Shown piece by piece: positions 1 to 8,813 of a stretch of 64,000 nucleotides of DNA (position 1 is the stretch's first letter; each line of letters begins with the position of its first letter). Position numbers and translations under genes: made by a program. The notes under the pieces are model-generated. The model was not told the DNA's origin. It searched no databases and worked only from the letters and a program-made list of their open reading frames with translations. Origin of the DNA: Gallibacterium genomosp. 1 (GTDB lineage Bacteria > Pseudomonadota > Gammaproteobacteria > Enterobacterales > Pasteurellaceae); contig NZ_JPXX01000003.1 of assembly GCF_000771875.1 (NCBI RefSeq), positions 1 through 64,000 on the forward strand, in the 5' to 3' direction.

Positions 1-10
1 GAGGTTAGCG

Positions 11-25
11 TTTTTTTTTCGCTTT
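11..25. terminator. Short hairpin at window edge, possible terminator
   Basis: A run of nine T bases is flanked by AGCG and CGCT, which can pair as a short stem. It lies directly before the left end of the IS element and may be the tail of a gene outside the window. Support is weak. Confidence 0.25.
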
Positions 26-94
26 AATGGGAGTGAGCCACTAAATTAGCAGTCCTCAATAGGTGGTAAACTATCACAAAAAGAGGACACTAAA

Positions 95-400
95 ATGAGA
101 AGAACATTTAGCCCAAATTACAAAGTCACCGCAGTAAAATGAGTCACTGAGCAAGGTTATTCCGTTGCCAAAGCCTGTTTAGAATTAGGGATAGGCGAAA
201 CGGCCTTACGGCGTTGGATAAAACAACTCCAAGCAGAAGAACAAGGCTATGTATTACCAGGAACGAAGCCACTGTCGCCAGAGCAACAACGGATAAGAGA
301 GCTTGAACAACGGATTAAAATTCTCGAGGAGGATAAAGAAATCCTAAAAAAGGCTACCGCGATTTTCATGTCACTCGAGCGCAACGCTACCAAGCGGTAA
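95..400 (+). pseudogene. IS3-family transposase OrfA, nonsense-mutated
   Basis: The reading frame starts MRRTFSPNYKVTAVK and stops at an in-frame TGA at 140-142. The second IS copy has TTA (Leu) at this place, so this is a point mutation. Beyond the stop the frame continues with an OrfA-like helix-turn-helix (GYSVAKACLELGIGETALRRW) and a leucine-zipper-like tail (LEQRIKILEEDKEILKKATA), as in IS3-family OrfA proteins. These bind the IS ends. The stop falls before the helix-turn-helix, so no functional protein is expected unless the stop is read through. Confidence 0.85.
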
Positions 401-1239
401 AGACATTAAAATCGTATGGAATAAAACGGGTTTGTGCGTTATTTGCGCTTTCAGAGCGGACATATTATGCGAAGAGAAAGCGTCAGGCTAAGCCGAATAA
501 ACATTTCGGTTTGGCGGTAGAGATAAAGGCGTTATTTGATGAAAGTCGAGGTTCAGCAGGAAAGTGAACTTTAAAGGCGAGACTTAAAAGTAAGGGGCTT
601 GAGGTAGGATTAGCCTTAATTCGAAACCTGATGAAACAACAGGGATTAGTCAGTAAACAGCCACGAAAGCGTTGGCGTTCAGGCACATCAGAGAAAGCGT
701 CCACATTGTTTAATAATGTGTTAAATCGGCAATTTAGTCCCCACTCAGAGACAACGGTGTTATGTGGTGATACCACCTATGTGAAGGTACTGGGGGAATG
801 GTATTATTTAGTGATAGTAATGAATTTAGCACAACGTCAAGTCGTGGGTTGGCGATTGCAGAAACAGCATGATGCAACGTTAGTTGTTGATGCATTAAAT
901 CATGCGATGCTGACAACGAAAAGAACAGAGAAGATGTTGTTTCATTCAGACCAAGGCAGTATTTATGGAAGTGAGGCGTTTATCCAATGTGTCAAACAAC
1001 ATGGTTTGATACAAAGTATGAGTCATCGAAGAAATTGTTGAGATAATGCTCCGATGGAGCGTTGGTTTAGATGTTTTAAATATGAATGGATGTTAAAGGA
1101 CGGTTATTCTTCATTAGAAGAAGCTAAGGAAGATATTAAGCGTTATGTGTTTTACTATAACAGAGTGAGACCGCATAGCTATAATCAAGGATTACCGCCA
1201 ATTTTAGCGAAAAAAAACTATCAAGGACTGCTAATTTAG
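345..1239 (+). pseudogene. IS3-family transposase OrfB (DDE integrase core), broken
   Basis: The catalytic frame is open except for two in-frame TGA codons, at 565-567 and 1039-1041. The segment 631-1041 carries the first two acidic catalytic motifs of the rve/DDE fold (DTTYVKV and HSDQGSIY). The segment 1054-1239 carries the third (PMERWF) and the usual C-terminal YNRVRPH motif. The second stop sits where the family has the Trp of the NCWDNA motif, so TGG to TGA is the likely change. The gene is a recognisable but dead transposase. Confidence 0.88.
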
Positions 1240-1350
1240 TGGATCACTACATTCAAAATTTTTAGTTCCCTTTCGTTACACTTAGGGGTATCAGTTATAT
1301 CACAATAAATAGAATATAAATCAAAAACTTATATAAAGCTTCAGATAAAA

Positions 1351-1376
1351 AAATACCTCGTAGTAACGAGGTATTT
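1351..1376 (-). terminator. Terminator of the autotransporter gene
   Basis: Perfect 11-bp arms (AAATACCTCGT and ACGAGGTATTT, 1351-1361 and 1366-1376) surround a 4-base loop, with T-runs on the outgoing side of the minus strand. It lies about 20 bp past the autotransporter stop codon. Confidence 0.85.
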
Positions 1377-1397
1377 TTATCTAACCTAATAGTTAAA

Positions 1398-4187
1398 TTA
1401 GAACTGAATTGCTAAATTCACATTACCAGAAACAGAGTTAAACCCTTTCGCAAAAGTCGATTGTACTCCAGTACTCAATGCAATATTTTTGCTAATTTGA
1501 TATTTTGCTCCCACATTAAGTTCACCAATTACGCGTGATACATCACAATCATCTAATGTAAACCGATATTGTGGATAATTCACAAAACCTGCACGTAAAT
1601 AATTACCTCGATATGTCATATCATACCCCACAGCCGCTTTCGTTTGTAAACTTAATCTGTCATTGACTTGGAAATCACCTTTTATACCTGCTTTTACTAT
1701 AAAGGCTTCTGTACTTTGTTTATCTACTGCAAAATCAAAATCTTTTGCTCCTTTCTCTATATAATCTTCGACTTCAACTCGTTGATAATCTAATGTCAAG
1801 AATGGCGTTACTTTCGTTTGAGGATTAATTTGGAATTCTCTATTTAATGTGATACCAGTTCGAAAATGATTCGCTTTCATTTCACTTTCCGCTGTCCGCT
1901 CTAAGAAAGTTAACCGACGTTTTCCATCTAAATAAGATTGACCAACTCCTGCATAAAAATCAATATCCCATTGTGGGGTTAAGACAGTATTACCATATAC
2001 ACCAACCTGCCAAGTATCCGCTTTTAAGTTATGATTAGCTGATGAATCATAACTATCTGCATCAGTTTTAATATAACCTGCTGTTAAACCTAATTTGGTA
2101 TTCTCAGTGACGCAACGTTCATTACCTACTGCAATACCATAATGGTTAGCTTGATAGCCTGACAATCCAAATGATCCATCTCGCTCATTCCATTCACCTA
2201 ACACTTTTGCCCACACTTGATTCTCATCAGTATCCACTAAACAACGTCCTGTCGGTATTGCTTTTGTTAAAGTATCGGTTGCTTCTATTATGACTCGACT
2301 GGTACGAATACCAAGTAATGGCTGAAGTTGTTCTACCGCTTTAACCACCTCTTTTTCACTATTTAATTTTATTAAACCAAAAGCAATATCATTGTCTGCT
2401 GATGCTTTAATTTTATCTAAGCTAGCTGCTACTGGAACTAAGCAATCATCACACGCTTGTTTCACCAGATGTTCAATTAAGCCTGGCTTCGGTTCAGGAG
2501 TAGGATTTGGAGTTGGGTTAGGTTCTGGGGTTGGGTTAGGTTCCGGAGTTGGCTCAGGTTCTGATACAGGAGTAGCTTTAACATTTAAATGCATCGCTTG
2601 TGGGTCATATATCGCAGTAAAATCAAATAATATACTATTATCTTCTATTTTCGGATTAAAACGTCCTTTCAGCACCCCATCAGTACTTAACACATTTAAG
2701 AAAGTATCATCACCGCCTTGCAGCTTATCGGCATACACATAAAGTTTACTACCATCATCAATCACAATATCCTTGGCACTATGTAATTGGCTGTAATCGC
2801 TATGACTATTAACATCGACTTGATAAGTGCCTTTTATCGTTAACGAATCAACCAGTTGTTTACCTCCAGCCTGGGAATACAAAGTACCATTTGGATTAAC
2901 TACTATATCGGTATGCACAATGGTATTTGGTGCTAATGCAATTTTACCTTCATTAATGGATAAACCTGGACGATGGATTCCCTTATCATCGATATAACCA
3001 GTAATAATATCTTTATTTAGGGTACCTGTAAGGCTCCAAGTACCTGTACCTGTTTTTTCAATAGTGTCAAAAGCAAAGAATTTTTTTCCTGTGGAATAAG
3101 TAACACTAAATGGATCATTTATCTTAATATCCTTGGTAATATCACCTAATTCCCCTAAATGTAGGGATAGGATATTTTCACCTGATAACATTAAAGTATT
3201 AGTATTCCATAATGTTATATTAGATAAATCTATATTACTTATCGAAAATATAATTCCTTCTATTCCTTCTGGGCTTCTCATCAGCTTTAAGGTTTGCCGT
3301 TGAGGTTTATAACTAGTCCATCTATCTCCTTCTACATCCATAAAAGAAAAAACAACTGCACCAACAGCTTCACCAGAAGAAGCTGGACCAGCCATACCGG
3401 GTATTGCTGTCACAGTAGCATTCCCACCAATAGTAGTTATACCACCTGCTTTACCATTCCCTATGTGAAGTCCAATAACTCCTTTAATACTCCCTCCCAT
3501 CATAGTGAGATCTCCGCCCCCAAATACATTGAGTCCATATCTATTAATTTCTCCCCCTGTCATAGTAACGGAATTTACTCCATATGGTAGATTAACCCCA
3601 TTCTTGATATTTCCTCCTGCAATAACAAGATCACCTATTCCCTCATCATCTGTATCAAAATCATCTACTGTCCCGCCTAATATTGTAAGATCAGTATATT
3701 CATCTATCTTAATAGAGCCTACATTACCACTCTCTAAGATAAAATGATTTTTAGCCGATGTATAGCTATCACTATATACAGCGACAGACTTCGAATTAAT
3801 ATTTCCACGTAACACTATTTGCGAACCATCTGAAACAATAAGACGATTAATATTTCCTTGTCCATCTAATATAACATCAGATGCTCTTTCAACTAGTATT
3901 GTTGAACATGAATTTCCAACTAAATAATAGGTTCCTGAAGAAGTAATTTTGTCTGGACATACTGCTAAAACAGGTAAAGAAAAAAATGCTAATAATGTTG
4001 CTACAATGATATTTAGAGGAAATTTTTGTGATTTATAAGTTACTAATGAAGGGAGAAGGGGGGGGGAAACTTGAGTATTTGTTACAGCTTTTACTATGCT
4101 GGTTTTACCCTTTGTTCTGGTATTTTCAGAAGCACACTGCCATAACCGCTGAACAGCATTCCAAACTAAACGATAGATATGATTCAT
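1398..4187 (-). CDS. Type V autotransporter (classical, ESPR-containing), likely phase-variable
   Basis: Secreted or surface-displayed protein of 929 residues. It starts with an extended signal peptide region (about residues 1-28, MNHIYRLVWNAVQRLWQCAS) and a hydrophobic signal core ending near Ala75. The passenger (about 76-535) is rich in short GG-containing strands (for example TMTGGEIN, TMMGGSIKG), which suggests a beta-helix. A proline/glutamate-rich linker follows (about 537-567, PEPNPTPEPNPTP). The C-terminal translocator beta-barrel spans about 645-929 and ends in Phe (NLAIQF), as expected for BAM-dependent insertion. The start has a good AAGGAA ribosome site. A tract of nine C on the coding strand (4058-4066, codons 41-44) lies between ESPR and signal core, and its length decides the frame. 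No protease or lipase motif was recognised, so the passenger function is unknown. The gene lies between two copies of the same IS. Confidence 0.92.
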   Translation of the reverse strand: MNHIYRLVWNAVQRLWQCASENTRTKGKTSIVKAVTNTQVSPPLLPSLVTYKSQKFPLNIIVATLLAFFSLPVLAVCPDKITSSGTYYLVGNSCSTILVERASDVILDGQGNINRLIVSDGSQIVLRGNINSKSVAVYSDSYTSAKNHFILESGNVGSIKIDEYTDLTILGGTVDDFDTDDEGIGDLVIAGGNIKNGVNLPYGVNSVTMTGGEINRYGLNVFGGGDLTMMGGSIKGVIGLHIGNGKAGGITTIGGNATVTAIPGMAGPASSGEAVGAVVFSFMDVEGDRWTSYKPQRQTLKLMRSPEGIEGIIFSISNIDLSNITLWNTNTLMLSGENILSLHLGELGDITKDIKINDPFSVTYSTGKKFFAFDTIEKTGTGTWSLTGTLNKDIITGYIDDKGIHRPGLSINEGKIALAPNTIVHTDIVVNPNGTLYSQAGGKQLVDSLTIKGTYQVDVNSHSDYSQLHSAKDIVIDDGSKLYVYADKLQGGDDTFLNVLSTDGVLKGRFNPKIEDNSILFDFTAIYDPQAMHLNVKATPVSEPEPTPEPNPTPEPNPTPNPTPEPKPGLIEHLVKQACDDCLVPVAASLDKIKASADNDIAFGLIKLNSEKEVVKAVEQLQPLLGIRTSRVIIEATDTLTKAIPTGRCLVDTDENQVWAKVLGEWNERDGSFGLSGYQANHYGIAVGNERCVTENTKLGLTAGYIKTDADSYDSSANHNLKADTWQVGVYGNTVLTPQWDIDFYAGVGQSYLDGKRRLTFLERTAESEMKANHFRTGITLNREFQINPQTKVTPFLTLDYQRVEVEDYIEKGAKDFDFAVDKQSTEAFIVKAGIKGDFQVNDRLSLQTKAAVGYDMTYRGNYLRAGFVNYPQYRFTLDDCDVSRVIGELNVGAKYQISKNIALSTGVQSTFAKGFNSVSGNVNLAIQF
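4058..4066 (-). repeat. Poly-C (9) tract inside autotransporter N-terminus
   Basis: On the plus strand this is a run of nine G; on the coding strand it is TCC CCC CCC CTT within codons 41-44. Homopolymeric G/C runs of this length slip during replication and are a known phase-variation device in Pasteurellaceae and Neisseria surface genes. At nine C the gene is in frame (ON). A gain or loss of one base would frameshift before the mature protein. Confidence 0.8.
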
Positions 4188-4309
4188 AAGAAGTTCCTTA
4201 TCTCAGAGGGGTATTTAAAGAAATAGCAGTCCACATCACTGCTACAAAAAAAGTTATTCAAAATAACACTTTATTAGTATAAGCTTATTTTTATTTTTTG
4301 CTAGTGTAG

Positions 4310-4493
4310 TGGTAGACTAATTTTGCAGTCCTCAATAGGTGGTAAACTATCACAAAAAGAGGACATTAAAATGAAAAGAACATTTAGCCCAAATTACAAA
4401 GTTGCCGCAGTAAAATTAGTCACCGAACAAGGTTATTCCGTTGCCCAAGCTTGTTTAGAATTAGGGATAGGTGAAACGGCCTTACGTCGTTGG
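4310..4493 (+). mobile_element. Truncated second copy of the same IS3-family element
   Basis: The left terminal repeat (TGGTAGACTAATTTTGCAGT) and the first part of orfA (MKRTFSPNYKVAAVKLVTEQ, then to LRRW) closely match the IS at 34-1246. The match ends abruptly at about 4493. Here the codon that is TGA in the first copy is TTA, so this piece preserves the ancestral sequence. The frame then runs into unrelated DNA and stops at 4637; that chimeric tail is not thought to be a real protein. Confidence 0.85.
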
Positions 4494-4601
4494 TGGTGCG
4501 GTAGCTTGTTTTTTTCATTGACATACGTTTCCAGTTCAGCGGTTTCCACAGACGAAAAGAGTAAGATGGCTTTAATGCAACTGTGGTGTGATGAAAAAAT
4601 T

Positions 4602-4635
4602 AAATACCTGTTAATAAATGTATCAACAGGTATTT
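4602..4635. terminator. Perfect hairpin downstream of IS remnant
   Basis: Arms AAATACCTGTT (4602-4612) and AACAGGTATTT (4625-4635) pair perfectly around a 12-base loop. It may be a leftover terminator of a gene destroyed by the IS, or it may end transcription from sxy on the minus strand. The stretch 4494-4601 before it shows no recognisable gene. Confidence 0.5.
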
Positions 4636-4717
4636 AACATTATAATATTACCGACTAGTACACCCAATATTTTGTTGAATTTTGCAATTCCAGATTAAGT
4701 CTTATTAAGACACAAAG

Positions 4718-5362
4718 TTACCTCCTGAATTTCATTGATTCTTCAGATAAATTCGCATTTTTTAGTGCGAAATTGAGTTCCTGTAATAGTTGTAATCGCT
4801 CCTCATACGTAATAAGTGAATAATATCTGTGCTGCAATGCGCCAATGAGTTTCCAAAATAGATCTAGATGGACATTACCAATCAATTTTCTGATCCGAAT
4901 ATAAGTTTCTATCGCTCCTATCTGTCTTAGTGTGCGGACATTTTTTATATCAACACGATTCAATAACAACTCGTGTTTGAAATTAAGGTTTGGTAGATCC
5001 TTAATACGAGATTGGCGTTTTTTCTTAGTTTGCTGTTTTTTCTGTTTGACTTGTTCTATAGAAAGTAATATCAATGAACGATATTTTTGCTTATCTTCAG
5101 TAATTTCTTTAGGTAGATAGAAATACATATTTGAAGGTGATGTATATGGATAGGGAACACCTCCAAGTTGAATGATAAGTTTTGCTAATTCTCCAACAGC
5201 TCGAATATAAACAACATTATTTCTATAGATAGCAAACATATGAGAATCTTTGAAAATGCCATAGCCGTTAAATAGACTCTTTATTACGACCGTCCCAACT
5301 AACTCTCCCATAATTCTAGATACTTCGTCAGTGTTTCTTCCTGTATACGTTTGCAGAATCAT
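4718..5362 (-). CDS. tfoX: Competence regulator Sxy/TfoX
   Basis: Sxy directs CRP to non-canonical CRP-S promoters and so switches on DNA-uptake genes. The protein is 214 residues, close to the Haemophilus protein. The N-terminal TfoX domain (about residues 15-85) contains the family pattern GTVVIKSLFNGYGIFKDSHMFAIY. The C-terminal helical TfoX_C domain (about 120-205) contains the DLPNL...KHE...L segment and LRQIGAIETYIRIRK. The start at 5362 has an AGGTGA ribosome site at good spacing. The leader can fold into a small hairpin (5402-5421), and in Haemophilus sxy translation is known to be limited by mRNA structure. It is a single gene, divergent from ychJ. A likely target, the ligase behind a CRP-S site, lies at 25191. 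Confidence 0.9.
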   Translation of the reverse strand: MILQTYTGRNTDEVSRIMGELVGTVVIKSLFNGYGIFKDSHMFAIYRNNVVYIRAVGELAKLIIQLGGVPYPYTSPSNMYFYLPKEITEDKQKYRSLILLSIEQVKQKKQQTKKKRQSRIKDLPNLNFKHELLLNRVDIKNVRTLRQIGAIETYIRIRKLIGNVHLDLFWKLIGALQHRYYSLITYEERLQLLQELNFALKNANLSEESMKFRR

Positions 5363-5401
5363 AATAATTCACCTATAGTTGATGTAATTTAAACAAAAAT
5401 T

Positions 5402-5421
5402 GCACTATCGGTAACGATTGC
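5402..5421 (-). promoter_or_regulatory. Hairpin in sxy leader
   Basis: On the minus strand GCAATCG-TTAC-CGATAGTGC can form a stem about 40 bases before the sxy start. The rest of 5363-5640, between divergent sxy and ychJ, has no gene; I see only AT-rich promoter-like sequence and a weak CRP half-site (TGTGA) near 5484. A regulatory role is inferred from the Haemophilus precedent. Confidence 0.35.
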
Positions 5422-5640
5422 ATAGAAAATATATCAATAAAAATTTTTATTTAGAAACGTTTTTATGATAAAAAAATGGATTATGTGAGGTTGATCGATA
5501 AACTGAAAAAAACTTGCATTTTTTATAACACTTTTGCCGTTATGTGAATAATAATGATATAAAATGTAAGTTTTTTTAACATTTGATGTTTGTAAATGCA
5601 TCGTGTTCTGCTATACGGAAACATAAAAGAGATTAGAACA

Positions 5641-6120
5641 ATGAAAGGAAACCATAATATACAATGTCCTTGCCAATCTGGATTTGAATATCAAGACTGT
5701 TGTCAGCCATTACATCTATATCAAAAAAAAGCAGCAACTGCAGAACAATTAATGCGTTCCCGTTATTCGGCATTTGTATTGGCAGAGATTGATTATATTG
5801 TAAAGACGACAGCACCAGTACAGCAATCACTACTAAATAGCAAAGCGTTACATCAATGGGCGTTAAATACCCAATGGGACGGATTGGAGATCGTGAAGGT
5901 CGTACCGGAAATGGATAATCATCACGCACTGGTTGAATTTAAAGCTTTTTTTCTGCACCAAAAGAAACGAATGACACACCACGAATTATCTATTTTTGTG
6001 CGGATTGCGCAACAATGGTATTTTTTAGATCCGACAGTTGCCACTAAATGGGGATTAAAAGAGCCCTGTTTCTGTCATTCAGGAAGAAAATTTAAACAGT
6101 GTTGTGCTAAATATTTGTAA
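5641..6120 (+). CDS. ychJ: YchJ family protein (UPF0225) with two SEC-C zinc motifs
   Basis: Small protein of 159 residues of unknown role, conserved in gamma-proteobacteria. It has a Cys-rich SEC-C motif at each end: CPCQSGFEYQDCCQP at about residues 8-22 and CFCHSGRKFKQCC near the C-terminus. Such motifs bind zinc. The middle holds the YchJ NTF2-like domain (RSRYSAFVLAEIDYIVKTT). An in-frame ATG lies 45 bases upstream, but this start gives the usual family length. The 174 bases that follow, before nudC, show no gene. Confidence 0.88.
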   Translation: MKGNHNIQCPCQSGFEYQDCCQPLHLYQKKAATAEQLMRSRYSAFVLAEIDYIVKTTAPVQQSLLNSKALHQWALNTQWDGLEIVKVVPEMDNHHALVEFKAFFLHQKKRMTHHELSIFVRIAQQWYFLDPTVATKWGLKEPCFCHSGRKFKQCCAKYL

Positions 6121-6294
6121 ATAATCGTATCCTTAAATTCTTAGTTATTATCGTTGTATGTACTATACGCTTCCATCAATTCTTTTCCTTGTTTACCTCA
6201 AAGTAAAAAAACAACGGAATAGACGGAATTTCGCTATAATAGCCTGTAAAAATTGGAGAAAGGTCGAAGTTCAATCATTAAAGAGGTGTAAATA

Positions 6295-7077
6295 ATGATG
6301 CAGGCTATTCACAAACAGGATCAAGGATATTGGTTATTAACGCAAGGATCGGCAATTTATTTGCAGCAGGGAGAGTTGCCTTATGGAGAGGCAGCATTAT
6401 ATGGAGTAGAAGGGTTATTTGGTTGTGTAATTGGTGAATATCACCAACACCCATTATGGTTGGTGGAAGAGATTCCTAATGATGAGCAACGCGAGTATGT
6501 ATCGTTGCGTTCACAGCTTTATCGTAAAGAAGAGGAATTTAATCTATTAAATCGAGGTGTGGCGTTGAATTATTTCTTTAAAACACACCGTTATTGTGGA
6601 AAATGTGGCGAGAAAACCTATTTGACAACTGGTGAATTTGCTGTGGAATGTCCTAAATGTGGCTATCGTCATTATCCGGTGATTTGTCCTTCAATTATTG
6701 TTTCTATTAGAAGAGGAAAAGAAATTTTATTGGCAAATCATCAACGCCATATCGGCGGAATTTACACCACATTGGCAGGCTTTGTCGAAGAGGGCGAATC
6801 ATTGGAGCAAACGGTCGAGCGAGAGATTTTTGAAGAAGTCGGCTTAAAAGTGAAGAATATTCGCTATTTCGGCAGCCAGCCTTGGGCATTTCCAAATTCA
6901 TTAATGGTCGGTTTTTTGGCGGATTATGACAGCGGTGAAATTCGTTTACAAGATAATGAAATTCACGATGCAAAATGGTTTCGTTATGATGATGAACTTC
7001 CTCTATTGCCGGAGGAGGGAACAATTGCACGCAAATTGATTAAAACAACATTGGCACTTTGTGCAGAGGATAAATAA
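6295..7077 (+). CDS. nudC: NADH pyrophosphatase / NAD-decapping hydrolase NudC
   Basis: Hydrolyses NAD(H) to NMN(H) and AMP; the E. coli enzyme also removes NAD caps from RNA. The protein is 260 residues. A four-Cys zinc ribbon (CGKCGEKT...CPKCGYRH, about residues 102-122) precedes the Nudix domain. The Nudix box is complete (GFVEEGESLEQTVEREIFEE, then VGL), followed by the NADH-specific SQPWAFPNSLM motif. Two consecutive ATG codons follow an AAGAGGTG ribosome site. Only three bases separate the stop from hemE, so they form an operon with hemE and yjaG. The nudC-hemE-yjaG-hupA order matches E. coli, minus nfi. Confidence 0.96.
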   Translation: MMQAIHKQDQGYWLLTQGSAIYLQQGELPYGEAALYGVEGLFGCVIGEYHQHPLWLVEEIPNDEQREYVSLRSQLYRKEEEFNLLNRGVALNYFFKTHRYCGKCGEKTYLTTGEFAVECPKCGYRHYPVICPSIIVSIRRGKEILLANHQRHIGGIYTTLAGFVEEGESLEQTVEREIFEEVGLKVKNIRYFGSQPWAFPNSLMVGFLADYDSGEIRLQDNEIHDAKWFRYDDELPLLPEEGTIARKLIKTTLALCAEDK

Positions 7078-7080
7078 TTT

Positions 7081-8148
7081 ATGACCCAATTAAAAAATGA
7101 TCGTTATTTACGCGCTTTATTACGGCAACCGGTTGATATGACGCCGGTTTGGATGATGCGTCAAGCCGGGCGCTATTTGCCTGAATATAAGGCGACTCGG
7201 GCGCAAGCCGGCGATTTTATGTCGTTATGCCGTAATGCAGAGTTGGCTTGTGAGGTCACTTTACAGCCATTGCGTAGATATGATCTGGATGCGGCAATCC
7301 TGTTTTCCGATATTTTAACCATTCCGGATGCGATGGGGTTAGGGTTGAGTTTTGGGGCAGGGGAAGGGCCTAAATTTGCGAAACCGATTCAATGTCAGGC
7401 GGATATAGCGCAATTACCGATTCCTGATCCGGAGCAAGAGTTGGGCTATGTGATGAATGCGGTGAGAACCATTCGTCGTGAATTAAATGGTTCGGTGCCA
7501 TTAATCGGTTTTTCCGGTAGCCCGTGGACATTAGCGACTTATATGGTAGAGGGCGGATCAAGCAAAGCGTTTACCAAGATTAAAAAAATGCTCTATAGCG
7601 AACCCGCATTGTTACACGCTTTATTGGATAAATTAGCGGATAGTGTGATTTTGTATCTTAATGCGCAGATTAAAGCCGGCGCGCAGGCAGTAATGGTCTT
7701 TGATACGTGGGGTGGTGTGTTAGCTCACCAACAATATCGTGAATTTTCATTGCGTTATATGGAAAAAATTGTTAAGGGTTTGATTAGGGAATCTGAAGGG
7801 CGGATTGTACCGGTTACTTTATTTACTAAAGGTGGTGGTTTGTGGTTGGAAGCAATCGCAGATACCGGATGTGATGCAATAGGTTTGGATTGGACGATTG
7901 ATATTGCGCAAGCAAAAGAGCGTGTTGGTGATAAGGTAGCGTTGCAGGGAAATATGGATCCTAGTGTTTTATATGCGCCAGCAGAACGTATTGAACAGGA
8001 AGTTAAAGCCATTTTAGCTGGATATGGTAAAGGTTATGGACACGTCTTTAATTTAGGACACGGCATTCACCAAGATGTGCCGGTTGAAAGTCCTAAAGTG
8101 TTTGTTGATGCGATTCATCGTTTTTCAAAAGTGTATAAGACAGCCTAA
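7081..8148 (+). CDS. hemE: Uroporphyrinogen decarboxylase HemE
   Basis: Converts uroporphyrinogen III to coproporphyrinogen III in cytoplasmic haem synthesis. The 355-residue length is standard. The N-terminal signature [15 protein letters not shown] (about residues 21-35) contains the substrate-binding arginines, and the [17 protein letters not shown] motif follows at about 145-160. The C-terminal [15 protein letters not shown] is also typical. Second gene of nudC-hemE-yjaG. Confidence 0.98.
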   Translation: MTQLKNDRYLRALLRQPVDMTPVWMMRQAGRYLPEYKATRAQAGDFMSLCRNAELACEVTLQPLRRYDLDAAILFSDILTIPDAMGLGLSFGAGEGPKFAKPIQCQADIAQLPIPDPEQELGYVMNAVRTIRRELNGSVPLIGFSGSPWTLATYMVEGGSSKAFTKIKKMLYSEPALLHALLDKLADSVILYLNAQIKAGAQAVMVFDTWGGVLAHQQYREFSLRYMEKIVKGLIRESEGRIVPVTLFTKGGGLWLEAIADTGCDAIGLDWTIDIAQAKERVGDKVALQGNMDPSVLYAPAERIEQEVKAILAGYGKGYGHVFNLGHGIHQDVPVESPKVFVDAIHRFSKVYKTA

Positions 8149-8157
8149 GAGGTAGAT

Positions 8158-8748
8158 ATGAGGAACCCGATTCAAAAACGTTTGGCAAATTTGGAAAGTT
8201 GGCAACAGTGTGTTTTTATGGCCTGTTTGTGTGAACGAATGTATCCTAATTTTGTGATGTTTTGCAATATTACCGAACAACCGCAGCAGGCAAAGGTTTA
8301 CCATAATATTATGAACCTTGTTTGGGAACATTTAACTATTAAAAATGCAAATATTAATTTTGAACACCAGTTGGAGAAGTTTGAGCAAGTTATCCCGAAT
8401 ATTAATGACTACGATTTTTTCGGTATTGTTCCGGCGGTGGATGCTTGTGAAGCATTATCTAATTTGTTACACGCGCTAATTGGTGGAGAAAGTTTAGAGC
8501 AAGCAATAAGAATTAGTTTGTTATCTTTGCAAACCATTGTGTCATTATTGGAAACGGAAGAAAATCGCCATTTTAGTGATGATGAATTGAAAAATAATGA
8601 GTTAATTATTGATGAGTTAGATATTCAATGGGCGATTTATCGTACACTCAATGAACTGGAAAAACGTGATATTGAGGTGATTAACGGTTTGAAAAATGAG
8701 ATCCGTGCCACAAAAATGAGTAATATCGGAGTTGAATTAAGCAATTAA
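8158..8748 (+). CDS. yjaG: YjaG family protein (DUF416)
   Basis: A 196-residue helical cytoplasmic protein of unknown function. It matches YjaG/DUF416 by its N-terminal WQQCVFMACLCERMYPNF and the central PAVDACEALSNLLHAL. It lies ten bases after hemE and is probably co-transcribed. The neighbouring hupA is the same as in E. coli, which strengthens the call. No catalytic motif was seen. Confidence 0.9.
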   Translation: MRNPIQKRLANLESWQQCVFMACLCERMYPNFVMFCNITEQPQQAKVYHNIMNLVWEHLTIKNANINFEHQLEKFEQVIPNINDYDFFGIVPAVDACEALSNLLHALIGGESLEQAIRISLLSLQTIVSLLETEENRHFSDDELKNNELIIDELDIQWAIYRTLNELEKRDIEVINGLKNEIRATKMSNIGVELSN

Positions 8749-8813
8749 TGTGACTTTTTTCTAATTTTAGTAATAAATCTCTTTTAATATGATTAAAGTT
8801 AGATTAATCTGTT

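Larger units (their letters stand above)
34..1246 (+). mobile_element. IS3-family insertion sequence, inactivated
   Basis: The ends form imperfect inverted repeats of about 23 bp: the left end (34-56) starts TGAGCCACTAAATTAGCAGT and the complement of the right end (1224-1246) starts TGATCCACTAAATTAGCAGT. Inside are an orfA and an orfB in the IS3-family arrangement. The end of orfA carries an A6G slippery run (near 345) of the kind used for -1 frameshifting to make OrfAB. Both frames are interrupted by stop codons, so the element cannot move by itself. Flanking bases do not form an obvious target duplication. A second, truncated copy lies at 4310-4493. Confidence 0.9.

Noticed and set aside
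140-1041. TGA read as an amino acid (recoded code or selenocysteine)
   Set aside because: Other genes in the window end in TGA (for example feoB) and prfB uses TGA as its regulatory stop, so TGA is a normal stop here.
2392-2742. Open frame of 116 codons opposite the autotransporter
   Set aside because: It lies over the Pro-rich linker in the antisense frame. The Gly/Val repeats are the complement of the PEPNPTP repeats.
4323-4637. Open frame of 104 codons across the IS remnant
   Set aside because: It is a chimera of truncated orfA and unrelated DNA; the tail shows no protein features.
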